From NCBI GenBank assembly GCA_965227335.1, contig CBDDFV010000006.1, forward strand, positions 357,118 through 421,117: DNA of 64,000 nt, in the 5' to 3' direction. Below the pieces are notes generated by a model. The model saw only the letters and a program-made list of their open reading frames with translations. It was not told the DNA's origin and did no database searches. Position numbers and translations under genes: made by a program. This document shows, piece by piece, positions 8,493-16,375 of the stretch. Numbering within the stretch: position 1 is the first letter of the stretch; the number at the start of each line of letters is the position of its first letter. The stretch is from CBDDFV01 sp965227335. GTDB taxonomy: Bacteria; Planctomycetota; Phycisphaerae; Phycisphaerales; SM1A02.

Positions 8493-8675
8493 TTACCAGC
8501 TCGCCTTGCGCATGCCCGGGATCATGCCCTGGAGGGCGAGCTCCCGCAGCACGATGCGGCTGACGCCGAACTTGCGGTACACGCCCCGCGATCGGCCGGT
8601 GATCTGACACCGGTTCTGCTTGCGGCTCGAGAACTTGGGTTCGCGCTTCATCTGTTCAAAGTGGCGTTTACTCAT
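8493..8675 (-). CDS. rpsN: 30S ribosomal protein S14, short form without zinc ribbon
   Basis: S14 helps build the head of the 30S subunit. The 60-residue length and the RVYRKFG...REL...GMIPGMRKASW architecture match the short, type Z class, which normally carries C-x2-C...C-x2-C for zinc. Here only C23 remains: the expected cysteines at 26, 39 and 42 are T, S and V. It therefore looks like a short S14 that has secondarily lost zinc binding, unlike the long C-minus class of about 100 residues. It lies between rplE and rpsH. Confidence 0.95.
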   Translation of the reverse strand: MSKRHFEQMKREPKFSSRKQNRCQITGRSRGVYRKFGVSRIVLRELALQGMIPGMRKASW

Positions 8676-8750
8676 ACCGGGTGATTCCTCTGGTCGTCTG
8701 CGTCGTCGCGTCGTTTCATCAGTTCAGTTCGGGCGGGCCGGGGCCGGGGA

Positions 8751-9338
8751 TCAGCCCTTCTGGTCCTCGTCGCGTCGGACGAAGGGCATGCCGAGTTCGC
8801 GGAGGGCGAAGCGGCTCTGCTCCGGGTTCGAGTAGTCGAAGATCAGGTTGATGTTCATGCCGTGCGTGAAGTTCACGTTCGCCATGTTGATCTCCGGCCA
8901 CACCGCCTGCTCCGTCAGGCCCAGCGAGTAGTTGCCGGCCGAATCGAAGGCGGTGTCCTTGACCCCGCGGAAGTCCTTGATCCGCGGAATCGCGAGGTTG
9001 ATCAGCCGGTCGAGGAAGTGCCACATCCGGTCCCGTCGCAGCGTCACCATGAACGCCGAGGGCGCGCCCTCGCGGACCTTGAAGTTCGCCACCGACTTGC
9101 GGGCGAGCACCAGCACCGGACGCTGGCCGGTGATCGTCTCGAGCGTGCTGATCACGGTGTCGCGGATCTCCGGCTTGAGCTTCTGGTTCTCGAGGAACCG
9201 GCCCACGCCGACGTTGACCACGATCTTCTGCAGGCGCGGCGCCGCGTGGATGTTCGTGATCCCGAACTCCTTCAGGAGCTTCGGGCGAACCTCTTCGCGA
9301 TACTGCGTCTGCAGTCTGGGTTGGGTTGACACGGTCAT
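8751..9338 (-). CDS. rplE: 50S ribosomal protein L5
   Basis: L5 binds 5S rRNA and contacts P-site tRNA. The 195-residue product starts MTVSTQPRLQTQYREEVRP and contains PRLQKIVVNVGVGRFLENQK and the FALRELGMPFVRR C-terminus. The ATG at 9338 was chosen over an upstream start near 9494, whose arginine-rich translation overlaps rplX and is unlike any L5 N-terminus. Confidence 0.97.
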   Translation of the reverse strand: MTVSTQPRLQTQYREEVRPKLLKEFGITNIHAAPRLQKIVVNVGVGRFLENQKLKPEIRDTVISTLETITGQRPVLVLARKSVANFKVREGAPSAFMVTLRRDRMWHFLDRLINLAIPRIKDFRGVKDTAFDSAGNYSLGLTEQAVWPEINMANVNFTHGMNINLIFDYSNPEQSRFALRELGMPFVRRDEDQKG

Positions 9339-9390
9339 GGCGGTGATGCCTTCCTGGATTCCGCGGCGGGCGTCGAAAACGCCCCGCCGG

Positions 9391-9741
9391 TCACTTCTTC
9401 GTCTTCGTCTTCTTCTTCGGGCCCCGCAGGGTGTGAAGCGTCTTGCCGTTGCGGACCGCGACGCGGTTCTTCTCGCCGTTGTCCTTCGTCTCAAACCGCA
9501 CGCGGGTCGCCTTGCCGTCGACGACGGGGCTCACGTTGCTGATGTGGATCGGCGCCTCGCTCTTGAGCACGCCGCCCTGCGGGTTCTGCTGGCTCGGCTT
9601 GACGTGACGGGTGCGGATGTTGACGCCCTTGACCGTCACGCGGTCCTTCTTGATGTCGACCTCCAGCACCTCGCCCACCTTGCCCCGGTCGTTGCCGGCG
9701 GTGACGATCACCTGGTCGCCCTTGATCACGTGAAGCGGCAT
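9391..9741 (-). CDS. rplX: 50S ribosomal protein L24
   Basis: L24 is one of the assembly-initiating proteins of the large subunit. The KOW motif is visible in KGDQVIVTAGNDRGKVGEV (residues 7-25), followed by GVNIRTRHVKPSQQNPQGG and a lysine-rich tail. The product has 116 residues. It starts 2 nt after the rplN stop, suggesting translational coupling. Confidence 0.97.
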   Translation of the reverse strand: MPLHVIKGDQVIVTAGNDRGKVGEVLEVDIKKDRVTVKGVNIRTRHVKPSQQNPQGGVLKSEAPIHISNVSPVVDGKATRVRFETKDNGEKNRVAVRNGKTLHTLRGPKKKTKTKK

Positions 9742-9743
9742 GG

Positions 9744-10130
9744 TCAGATCACCTCCGAAGCGAGCGACACGATCTTCATGTAGTTCTTCTCCCGCAGCTC
9801 CCGCGCCACGGCCCCGAAGATGCGGGTGCCCCGCGGATTGCCGTCATCGTTGATGAGGACGGCGGCGTTGGAGTCGAAGCGGACGTAGGAGCCGTCGTCC
9901 CGCCGGGTGGGGTACTTCGTCCGCACCACCACCGCCCGGACCTTGTCGCCGGTCTTGATGTCCGCGTTGGGGAGGGCCTTCTTGACGGTGCAGACGATGC
10001 GATCGCCGACCGCGGCGGTCCGCCGCGTGTAGCGGCCGCGGGCGGTCGAACCGCCGAGCACGCCGATCACGAGGACTTCCTTCGCCCCGCTGTTGTCGGC
10101 CACGTCGAGTCTGGATTCCTTCTGAATCAT
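9744..10130 (-). CDS. rplN: 50S ribosomal protein L14
   Basis: L14 forms an intersubunit bridge and binds silencing factor RsfS. The 128-residue product opens MIQKESRLDVADNSGAKEVLVI and contains FDSNAAVLINDDGNPRGTRIFGA in blocks typical of the family. It is tightly coupled to rplX, which begins 2 nt downstream. Confidence 0.98.
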   Translation of the reverse strand: MIQKESRLDVADNSGAKEVLVIGVLGGSTARGRYTRRTAAVGDRIVCTVKKALPNADIKTGDKVRAVVVRTKYPTRRDDGSYVRFDSNAAVLINDDGNPRGTRIFGAVARELREKNYMKIVSLASEVI

Positions 10131-10199
10131 CGGTCACGTCCGTCTTCAGGGAACGCCGCAGCGTCCCGGGGGGTTCACTCTCGGGAGGACCCGCGCGAG

Positions 10200-10490
10200 T
10201 CAGTCGCGCTGGGCCGCCTCGATCACGCGGACCAGGGTCCACGATTTGGTCTTCGACAACCGTCGACACTCCGCGATCTCCACCCGATCGCCCCGCCGCG
10301 ACTCGTTGTTCTCATCGTGCACGTGGAGACGCGTGCGCTGGCGGATGTACTTGCCGTACTTGGGGTGCTTCGTCGAGTAGTTGATCGACACCGTCCGCGT
10401 CTTGTCGCGGGCGTCCGACTCCACCACGCCGATGCGGCGGGGGGACTTCTCGGGGATCTGGAGATCAGGCTGGTGACTCACGTTCGTCAT
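10200..10490 (-). CDS. rpsQ: 30S ribosomal protein S17
   Basis: S17 is a primary 16S rRNA binding protein with an OB fold. Diagnostic blocks are RIGVVESDARDKTRTVSI, HPKYGKYIRQRTRLHVHDE and GDRVEIAECRRLSKTKSW. The 96-residue length includes about 12 extra residues before the core. The ATG at 10490 is preceded by AAGAGGT. It lies between rpmC and rplN. Confidence 0.97.
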   Translation of the reverse strand: MTNVSHQPDLQIPEKSPRRIGVVESDARDKTRTVSINYSTKHPKYGKYIRQRTRLHVHDENNESRRGDRVEIAECRRLSKTKSWTLVRVIEAAQRD

Positions 10491-10545
10491 ACCTCTTCTG
10501 GAGTCCGACGCCGTCCGGACGGACGGACGTCGCATTCATCGTTCC

Positions 10546-10749
10546 TCAGGCGGACGCCGCCCGCTGACGCCGCTCCGACTGTTCGGTCAGCACGCGGGCG
10601 AGATCCTTCTTGAGCTTGGCGAACTGCGAGGTGTCCTCGATCTTCTCCGTCACCGCCTGGACGCGGAGATCGAAGAGGGTCCGACGCAGACGACCGGCTT
10701 CGATCGTCAGCTCCTCGTCGTTCAGCTTGTGGACTTCCTTGGCTTTCAT
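10546..10749 (-). CDS. rpmC: 50S ribosomal protein L29
   Basis: L29 is a two-helix protein at the exit tunnel next to L23. The 67-residue product opens MKAKEVHKLNDEELTIEA and contains the RRTLFDLRVQAVTEKIEDTS and IARVLTEQ-like (here LARVLTEQSERR) helices. It starts 26 nt after rplP, one of the shorter gaps in this operon. Confidence 0.96.
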   Translation of the reverse strand: MKAKEVHKLNDEELTIEAGRLRRTLFDLRVQAVTEKIEDTSQFAKLKKDLARVLTEQSERRQRAASA

Positions 10750-10775
10750 CGTTCAGTCCTGTCCTTCCGAAACCG

Positions 10776-11195
10776 TCAGACGGAGAGCCGCCGACCCACG
10801 AACCGGCACCGCACCGGCATCTTCATCGCGATGCGAGCCATCGCCTGCTTCGCCATGTCCTCGGGCACGCCGGCGATCTCGAACAGCATCGTGCCGGGCT
10901 TCACCCGCGCCGCCCAGTAATCCGTGTCCGCCTTGCCCTTGCCCATCCGGGTCTCGAGCGGCTTCTTCGAAATCGGCTTGTCCGGGAACACGCGGATGTA
11001 CACCTTGCCCTGACGACGCAGGAAGTGCTGGGCCGCGATACGACCCGACTCGATCTGACGCGCCGAAACCCAGTGGGGCTCCAGCGACTGCAGGCCGTAC
11101 TCGCCGAACGCGACGAAGTTGCCGCGGGTGGCGTTTCCCTTGAGCTTGCCCCGCATCTGCTTGCGGAACTTGATTCGCTTGGGCATCCGAGGCAT
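10776..11195 (-). CDS. rplP: 50S ribosomal protein L16
   Basis: L16 shapes the A-site tRNA elbow contact. The 139-residue product opens MPRMPKRIKFRKQMRGKLKG and contains FGEYGLQSLEPHWVSARQIES and FPDKPISKKPLETRMGKGKA in separate blocks. Every family landmark is in place. It lies between rpsC and rpmC. Confidence 0.98.
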   Translation of the reverse strand: MPRMPKRIKFRKQMRGKLKGNATRGNFVAFGEYGLQSLEPHWVSARQIESGRIAAQHFLRRQGKVYIRVFPDKPISKKPLETRMGKGKADTDYWAARVKPGTMLFEIAGVPEDMAKQAMARIAMKMPVRCRFVGRRLSV

Positions 11196-11257
11196 CGGAC
11201 GTCTCCTTCAAACCCGGTCGCGACCGCCGCCGGCCGCCGACCGAAACACTTCGTTCC

Positions 11258-11959
11258 TCAGCGACGACCCCGGGCCCGGGCGCGGCCGCCCGCCGCCTTC
11301 GACGCCGTCTCGTCCTGCTGATCCGTATACATGCCCTTGTAGACCCACACCTTGACGCCGATCGCGCCGTAGGTCGTGAAGCTCGTCACGCACGCATAAT
11401 CCACGTTCGCCTGCAGCGTCGACAGCGGAATCGAACCCAGACGCGTGTCCAGCTTCCGCGACATCTCCGCCCCGCCCAGACGACCCGAAAGCAGAATCCG
11501 CACGCCCTTCGCGCCGTTCTGCATCGCCGCCTCGCAACGCTGCTTCAGCACCCGACGGAAGTTCGCCCGCTTCTTCAGCTGCTCCGCGATCATCTCGCCG
11601 ATCAGCGTCGCATCCGTGTCCGGCGACTTCACCTCGATGATCTTGATCGAGACCTTGCGGCCCGTCAGCGCCTGCAGATCGTTGGTCAGCTTGTCAATCT
11701 CCTGACCCTTCGGACCGATCACCAGGCCGGGACGACCCGTCTTCAGGATCACCGTCAGCTCCTCACGCGTCCGCTCGATCAGAATGTCCGAGAGCGCGGC
11801 GAAAGGCGGGGTCCGGTTCAGACGCTTGTCCACGTACTGCCGGATTCGGTAGTCCTCGATCAGCAGCTCCGCGAAGAGCGCCTTCGGCGCGAACCAGCGC
11901 GAACGGTGCGCTTCGGTGATGCCGACGCGGAAGCCAAATGGATGTACTTTCTGTCCCAT
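11258..11959 (-). CDS. rpsC: 30S ribosomal protein S3
   Basis: S3 lines the mRNA entry channel and has helicase activity with S4 and S5. The 233-residue product starts MGQKVHPFGFRVGITEAHRS. It has the KH domain core LVIGPKGQEIDKL near residues 77-89 and the C-terminal SGRLGGAEMSRK block. It ends in a short alanine/arginine-rich tail. The gene follows rplV after 53 nt. Confidence 0.98.
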   Translation of the reverse strand: MGQKVHPFGFRVGITEAHRSRWFAPKALFAELLIEDYRIRQYVDKRLNRTPPFAALSDILIERTREELTVILKTGRPGLVIGPKGQEIDKLTNDLQALTGRKVSIKIIEVKSPDTDATLIGEMIAEQLKKRANFRRVLKQRCEAAMQNGAKGVRILLSGRLGGAEMSRKLDTRLGSIPLSTLQANVDYACVTSFTTYGAIGVKVWVYKGMYTDQQDETASKAAGGRARARGRR

Positions 11960-12012
11960 GCGAATCCGTTTCCCGTGTGAGCGGTGTCCGGTGTGTCAGT
12001 CAGTCCGTCAGG

Positions 12013-12354
12013 TCAGTCCGTCGAGCCGGGATAGCCCAGCGTCACGTGCAGGTGGCTCGTCCGCTTGTTGATCGGGTGCGCCCGACCGCGGTCCTTCGGC
12101 TGCCATCGCTTGATCGTCGGCCCCTCGTCCACCCGCGACTCCGTCACGACCAGACGATGAACCTCCGCATCCTGCTCCTCCGCGTTGGCGATCGCCGAAC
12201 GCAGCACGTGACGGAAGTACCACGCCGCCCGCTTCTTGGAGAACTCGAGCGAGGTGAGCGCCTCGTCGATCCGCTGGCCGCGAATCAGGTCCGCCACCAG
12301 GCGGGCCTTCCGCGGAGCGATGCGGGCGAAACGATGAACAGATCGGTATGCCAT
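12013..12354 (-). CDS. rplV: 50S ribosomal protein L22
   Basis: L22 reaches into the peptide exit tunnel. The 113-residue product opens MAYRSVHRFARIAPRKARLV and contains VTESRVDEGPTIKRWQPKDRGRA. The ATG at 12354 has GAGAGG upstream; an in-frame ATG at 12375 adds seven unconserved residues. No long beta-hairpin insertion or other anomaly is seen. Confidence 0.97.
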   Translation of the reverse strand: MAYRSVHRFARIAPRKARLVADLIRGQRIDEALTSLEFSKKRAAWYFRHVLRSAIANAEEQDAEVHRLVVTESRVDEGPTIKRWQPKDRGRAHPINKRTSHLHVTLGYPGSTD

Positions 12355-12410
12355 GGCCAAACGCCTCTCAAGCAATGTTCGTCAGATCGGGGACGCGCCC
12401 CGACGGACGA

Positions 12411-12692
12411 TCACCTCGACTTGATGCCTTCCTTCTTGTTCGTGTGGCCGCGGAACATCCGCGTCGGCGAGAACTCGCCGAGCTTGTGGCCCACCATGTC
12501 CTCGGTGCAGAAGACGTCGTTGAAGTGACGACCGTTATGCACCTGGAACGTGAAGCCCACGAACTCCGGCACGATCGTGCACGCCCGCGCCCACGTCTTG
12601 ATGGGCTGACGCTTGCCCGACTCCGCCTGACGCTCCACCTTGCGGAAGAGCTTCTCGTCGACGAACGGACCTTTTTTCAATGATCGGGACAT
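12411..12692 (-). CDS. rpsS: 30S ribosomal protein S19
   Basis: S19 sits in the head of the 30S subunit with S13. The 93-residue product opens MSRSLKKGPFVDEKLFRKVE and contains the VHNGRHFNDVFCTEDMVGHK block and HTNKKEGIKSR end. The ATG at 12692 is fixed by the conserved N-terminus. It follows rplB after 80 nt. Confidence 0.98.
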   Translation of the reverse strand: MSRSLKKGPFVDEKLFRKVERQAESGKRQPIKTWARACTIVPEFVGFTFQVHNGRHFNDVFCTEDMVGHKLGEFSPTRMFRGHTNKKEGIKSR

Positions 12693-12772
12693 CTGTTTTC
12701 CCTGTGACCAGCAAGAACCAAGTGAAACTCGAATCGATTCCTGAACCGTGAATCGGAGCACAACCTCGAACG

Positions 12773-13627
12773 TCAGATCCGCAGCTGACCGTACCGCTTG
12801 CTCTTGCGGCGACGGATGATGCGGTTGTCCGTCCACTTGCCCCGCGTTCGCGTGCGTCCGCCCTTGGACTTCGTACCCGACTTCGACGCCGGCTCGCGTC
12901 CGCCCTTCGAACGACCTTCGCCGCCGCCCAGCGGGTGCGTCGCATGGTCCATCGCCACGCCGCGCACCTTCGGCTTGCGACCCTTCCAGCGGTTGCGGCC
13001 CGCCTTGCCGAGCTTGACGAGCTGGTGATCGGAGTTGCCGATCACGCCCACCGTGGCCCGGCACTCGATCGACACCTGCCGAATCTCGCCCGAGGGCAGC
13101 ACCAGCGTGGCCCAGCGGCCTTCCCGGTTCGTGAGCCGCGCTCCCGACCCGGCGGACCGGCAGAGCTTCGCGCCCTTGCCCGGCTCGAACTCGATCGAGT
13201 GGACGGTCAGACCCGTCGGAATGAACTTGAGGGGCATGCACGCCCCGACCTTCGGCTCGATCGACTCGCTCGAGCTCATCACCTCGTCGCCGTCCGTCAG
13301 CCCCTTGGGGGCGAGGACATAGCGGCGTTCGCCGTCGGCGTACTCGAGGAGGGCGAGGTGGCAGCTCCGGTTGGGGTCGTACTCGACGCCCACGACCTTC
13401 GCCGGCACGTTGTCCTTGTTCCGCCGCCAGTCGATGAGCCGGTAGCGACGCTTGTGGCCGCCGCCGCGACCCCGCACCGTCACCTTGCCCTGGTTGTTGC
13501 GTCCGCCCGACTTCTTCAGCGGGCGCAGCAGCGACTTCTCCGGCGTCTTCTTGGTCACCTCGGCGTGGAGGTTGACCGAGGCGTTGCGCCGGCCGTTGGT
13601 CGTGGGTTTGTAGACGCGAATGGCCAT
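12773..13627 (-). CDS. rplB: 50S ribosomal protein L2
   Basis: L2 is essential for subunit association and peptidyl transfer. The 284-residue product starts MAIRVYKPTTNGRRNASV and carries the RRRGGGHKRRYRLIDW-type block. The C-terminal RGVAMDHATHPLGGGEGRSK holds the functionally important histidine. An upstream in-frame ATG at 13681 would add 18 unconserved residues and was rejected. Confidence 0.98.
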   Translation of the reverse strand: MAIRVYKPTTNGRRNASVNLHAEVTKKTPEKSLLRPLKKSGGRNNQGKVTVRGRGGGHKRRYRLIDWRRNKDNVPAKVVGVEYDPNRSCHLALLEYADGERRYVLAPKGLTDGDEVMSSSESIEPKVGACMPLKFIPTGLTVHSIEFEPGKGAKLCRSAGSGARLTNREGRWATLVLPSGEIRQVSIECRATVGVIGNSDHQLVKLGKAGRNRWKGRKPKVRGVAMDHATHPLGGGEGRSKGGREPASKSGTKSKGGRTRTRGKWTDNRIIRRRKSKRYGQLRI

Positions 13628-13703
13628 GATCGGGCTCTTTCGTGTATCCGAACGCGTCCGCCGGGACGCGACTTCCATCAATGAAACGCGAGGTCCGTGA
13701 AAC

Positions 13704-13979
13704 TCAGAACAGGTCGATCTTGTCGTCCGGGTGCACCTTGACGATCGCCCGCTTGACGGAGGGCTTCTCGACCCAGCCGTAGCGGTAACGACGCCGCTTG
13801 CCCTTCCGCATCTGCGTCGCGACGCTCAGGACCCGCACGCCGTAGAGGCTCTCCACCGCCCGCTTCACCGCCGGCTTGTCCGCCCGGCGGTCGATCTCGA
13901 AGGCGTATCGGTTCGCCTCCATCTGGGCCGTCGCCTTCTCGGTGATGATCGGCTTCCGAATGATCGTGGTCGGCTCCAT
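13704..13979 (-). CDS. rplW: 50S ribosomal protein L23
   Basis: L23 is the docking site for trigger factor and SRP at the tunnel exit. The 91-residue product opens MEPTTIIRKPIITEKATAQM and contains YAFEIDRRADKPAVKRAVES, as in the family. Its ATG shares one base with the TAA stop of rplD (TAATG arrangement at 13977-13981), indicating translational coupling. Confidence 0.97.
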   Translation of the reverse strand: MEPTTIIRKPIITEKATAQMEANRYAFEIDRRADKPAVKRAVESLYGVRVLSVATQMRKGKRRRYRYGWVEKPSVKRAIVKVHPDDKIDLF

Positions 13980-14632
13980 TACGCCGCCTCCTCGTTCCTG
14001 GCCCACACGCTTCCGTCAAGAAACGCTTCGAGGGCGGCCTTCTCAATCACCAGGTAGCGGTGGTTCAGCAGTTCGAACGCGTTGAGCTGCTCGACCCGCG
14101 TGGTGTCCACGTGCTCGCAGTTCCGGGCCGACAACGCCGCGTTGCGGTTGTCCGACCGGAGCGCCACCAGACACGTGCGGTCGACGCCCACCGCGTCGAG
14201 GACCGACTTGAAGTCCCGCGTCTTCGGGGCGTCCATCGACAACGTGTCGATGCACTTCACCTCGTTGTCGACCAGCTTCGCCAGCAACGCGTTGCGATTG
14301 GCGAGCCGACGCATCTTCTTCGGCATCGCCTTGCGGTACTGCTCGCCCGTCTTGTTCTTCGCGAACGCCACGCCGCCGCCCTTGCGGACGACCGTCCGAC
14401 GCGGACCGACGCGGGCGTTGCCCGTGCCCTTCTGCCGGTACAGCTTCCGCGTCGAACCCGCGACCATCCCGCGACTCTTCGTCCGGGCGGAGCCCTGACG
14501 ACGGTTCGCGTGGAACATCACATAGGCTTGCTTAAGCAGAGCCGGGCGAACTTCTCCGCCGAGCGCGGCTTCGTCAACCGAAACCGTGTCGACCTGGTCG
14601 CCCTTCTGGTTGTAGACAGGTACTTCAATCAT
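13979..14632 (-). CDS. rplD: 50S ribosomal protein L4
   Basis: L4 lines the exit tunnel and in some bacteria represses the S10 operon. The 217-residue product begins MIEVPVYNQKGDQVDTVSVD. It contains the GTRKLYRQKGTGNARVGPRR rRNA-binding loop, within which RQKGTGNARVG is the family signature. ATG 14632 was preferred because AGGTGA lies 9 nt upstream; a GTG at 14644 is the alternative. It is followed directly by rplW with a one-base overlap. Confidence 0.97.
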   Translation of the reverse strand: MIEVPVYNQKGDQVDTVSVDEAALGGEVRPALLKQAYVMFHANRRQGSARTKSRGMVAGSTRKLYRQKGTGNARVGPRRTVVRKGGGVAFAKNKTGEQYRKAMPKKMRRLANRNALLAKLVDNEVKCIDTLSMDAPKTRDFKSVLDAVGVDRTCLVALRSDNRNAALSARNCEHVDTTRVEQLNAFELLNHRYLVIEKAALEAFLDGSVWARNEEAA

Positions 14633-14868
14633 CGCTTCATTCACCTGACGGCGTCTGCCGTCGTTCTCGCCTCACCCTCCGGCCCCTTCCCGTCTTCCGA
14701 CGACGGGGCGGGCAGGGATCTTGACTCGGCGTCTCGTTGCGAATTGTCGCGACCGTGTGGTTCCTCGCGGCGACGTCGCCGCTTCTCGGCCTTCACGATC
14801 ACCGGCGCTGCCGGCCGGTCCCACCCGGGTCGCCCCGCCTCGCGGCGGCCGACCTCACGGGTCAGGCG
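14633..14868 (-). other. 236-nt gap between rplC and rplD with a perfect palindrome
   Basis: This is the longest gap inside the ribosomal cluster. It contains the perfect 16-bp palindrome GCGGCGACGTCGCCGC at 14767-14782 and several smaller dyads. No convincing ORF or T-tract terminator is visible. It could hold a leader or attenuator-like structure for the rplD-onward genes; that is inference. Confidence 0.4.
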
Positions 14869-15546
14869 TCACGCACTCCCCTGCTTGGACTTCTGGAGCC
14901 GCTTCGAACTCCGGATATACAGATCACCCTTGTTCGGGCCCGGCACCGGACCCTTCACCAGCAGCAGATTCCGATCCGCATCCACCTTGACCACGTCGAT
15001 GCTCCGCACCGTCGTGTTCACGGCGCCCATGCGCCCGGCCATCCGCTTGCCCTTCTTCAACTTCGGACCCGTGCCCAGGTTCGTCGCATGTCCGCCGATC
15101 GAACCCGGCGAACGGTGCTTCCGCTCCACGCCGTGGCTCGCTTCTTTGCCGCGGAAGTTGTGACGCTTCATGCCGCCCTGGAAACCCTTGCCCTTGCTCA
15201 CGCCCGACACGTCCACGAACTTCGTCTCGGCGAGATGCTCCACCGTCAGCACCTGACCCAGCTCGTACGCCGACGCGTCATCGTCCGACTCGAACCGCAG
15301 CTCCCGGTGCACCCGCTTCGGCGCCGCGTCCGCCTTCGCATCGTGTCCGATGATCGGCATCGTCGTCCGGCGCGGCTTCGCGTCCCCGAACGCAATCTGC
15401 ACCGCCGCGTACCCGTCCGACTCCGACGTCTTCACCTGCGTGACGACGCACGGACCGCATTCGATCACCGTGACGGGAATGTTCTTCCCATCCTCCTGGA
15501 TGAACCGGGTCATCCCGATCTTGCGGCCAAGCATGGCGACTGGCAT
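14869..15546 (-). CDS. rplC: 50S ribosomal protein L3
   Basis: L3 is an early assembly protein that reaches the peptidyl transferase centre. The 225-residue product opens MPVAMLGRKIGMTRFIQEDG and contains VSGVSKGKGFQGGMKRHNFR and SIGGHATNLGTGPKLKKGKR, both family signatures. AAGGAT upstream of 15546 supports that start, with ATG 15534 (MLGRKIG) as the alternative. Confidence 0.97.
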   Translation of the reverse strand: MPVAMLGRKIGMTRFIQEDGKNIPVTVIECGPCVVTQVKTSESDGYAAVQIAFGDAKPRRTTMPIIGHDAKADAAPKRVHRELRFESDDDASAYELGQVLTVEHLAETKFVDVSGVSKGKGFQGGMKRHNFRGKEASHGVERKHRSPGSIGGHATNLGTGPKLKKGKRMAGRMGAVNTTVRSIDVVKVDADRNLLLVKGPVPGPNKGDLYIRSSKRLQKSKQGSA

Positions 15547-15687
15547 CAGTCCGATCCTTCCTGATCAACGGGTCCGACGAACGCGTCTCGGACGAGTGCG
15601 GGCCAGAGGTCCCGTCCGCCCGCAGGCGAACCGACATGGCCGGAACGAAAAACGCGGCCGCCTCGCGGTCCGCGCCAAAAGTCTCTC

Positions 15688-15996
15688 TTACGCCTTGATC
15701 TTCACGAAGATGCCGGCGGGAACAACCAGACGATTCAGCGCCTCCACCGTCCGCGCGTTCGCCTCCGTGATGTCAATGATCCGCTTGTGCGTTCGAATCT
15801 CGAACTGCTCACGCGACTTCTTGTTGACAAAGGTCGAACGGTTCACGGTGTACACCTCACGACGCGTCGGCAGCGGGACCGGACCGGCCACCCGCGCCCC
15901 CGTCCGCTTCGCGTGATCAACAATCTCGCGGGCGGAAGAATCCAGCGCCTGGTGGTCGTAGGCCTCAAGTCGAATGCGAATCCTGCCGGCGTTCAT
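15688..15996 (-). CDS. rpsJ: 30S ribosomal protein S10
   Basis: S10 belongs to the 30S head and, as NusE, to transcription antitermination complexes. The 102-residue product starts MNAGRIRIRLEAYDHQALDS and contains the GPVPLPTRREVYTVNRSTFV block and FEIRTHKRIIDITEAN. It is the first gene of the cluster, so the promoter for the whole superoperon should lie in 16000-16375. Confidence 0.98.
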   Translation of the reverse strand: MNAGRIRIRLEAYDHQALDSSAREIVDHAKRTGARVAGPVPLPTRREVYTVNRSTFVNKKSREQFEIRTHKRIIDITEANARTVEALNRLVVPAGIFVKIKA

Positions 15997-16375
15997 GGAT
16001 GATCAGCGCCTTATGTATCCAGCGTCGATGCCGTCCGCCCTGATAAACGGCCGGACCTCGACCAGATCTGACGAAACTCGCTCGTGATCACCGCTTCGCA
16101 CCACACACGAATCGCGGCGAATTGAGACGATGCACGCCCGCAACTCACGGGCCGCACACACCGCTGCACCAGACCCACCGTCGGTGGAGCGGAATCGGGA
16201 ATGGTAGTGTCCGCACCGCCACTGTCAACCGCCGCAGCCCCGCCAGACCCGATTTTTCGGCCCGCGATCCAAGCCACGCACGCCCCCGACGCCACGCCGC
16301 CACTACAGTACCCCCAACGCCCCCACCCCCCCGCCGACCCCCGCCCACGGCCGACCCACTCCCCGGAGCGATCCC
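15997..16375. other. Divergent intergenic region upstream of rpsJ
   Basis: This 379-nt stretch separates rpsJ (minus) from the secreted protein gene at 16376 (plus). Short ORFs here have no family features. A promoter for the ribosomal cluster is expected, but no pair of -35/-10 hexamers at good spacing stands out. The ribosome binding site GGAG for the plus-strand gene is at 16365-16368. Confidence 0.5.

Noticed and set aside
16011..16295. 94-codon minus-strand ORF upstream of rpsJ
   Set aside because: It has no ribosome binding site or recognisable features and lies where the operon promoter is expected.
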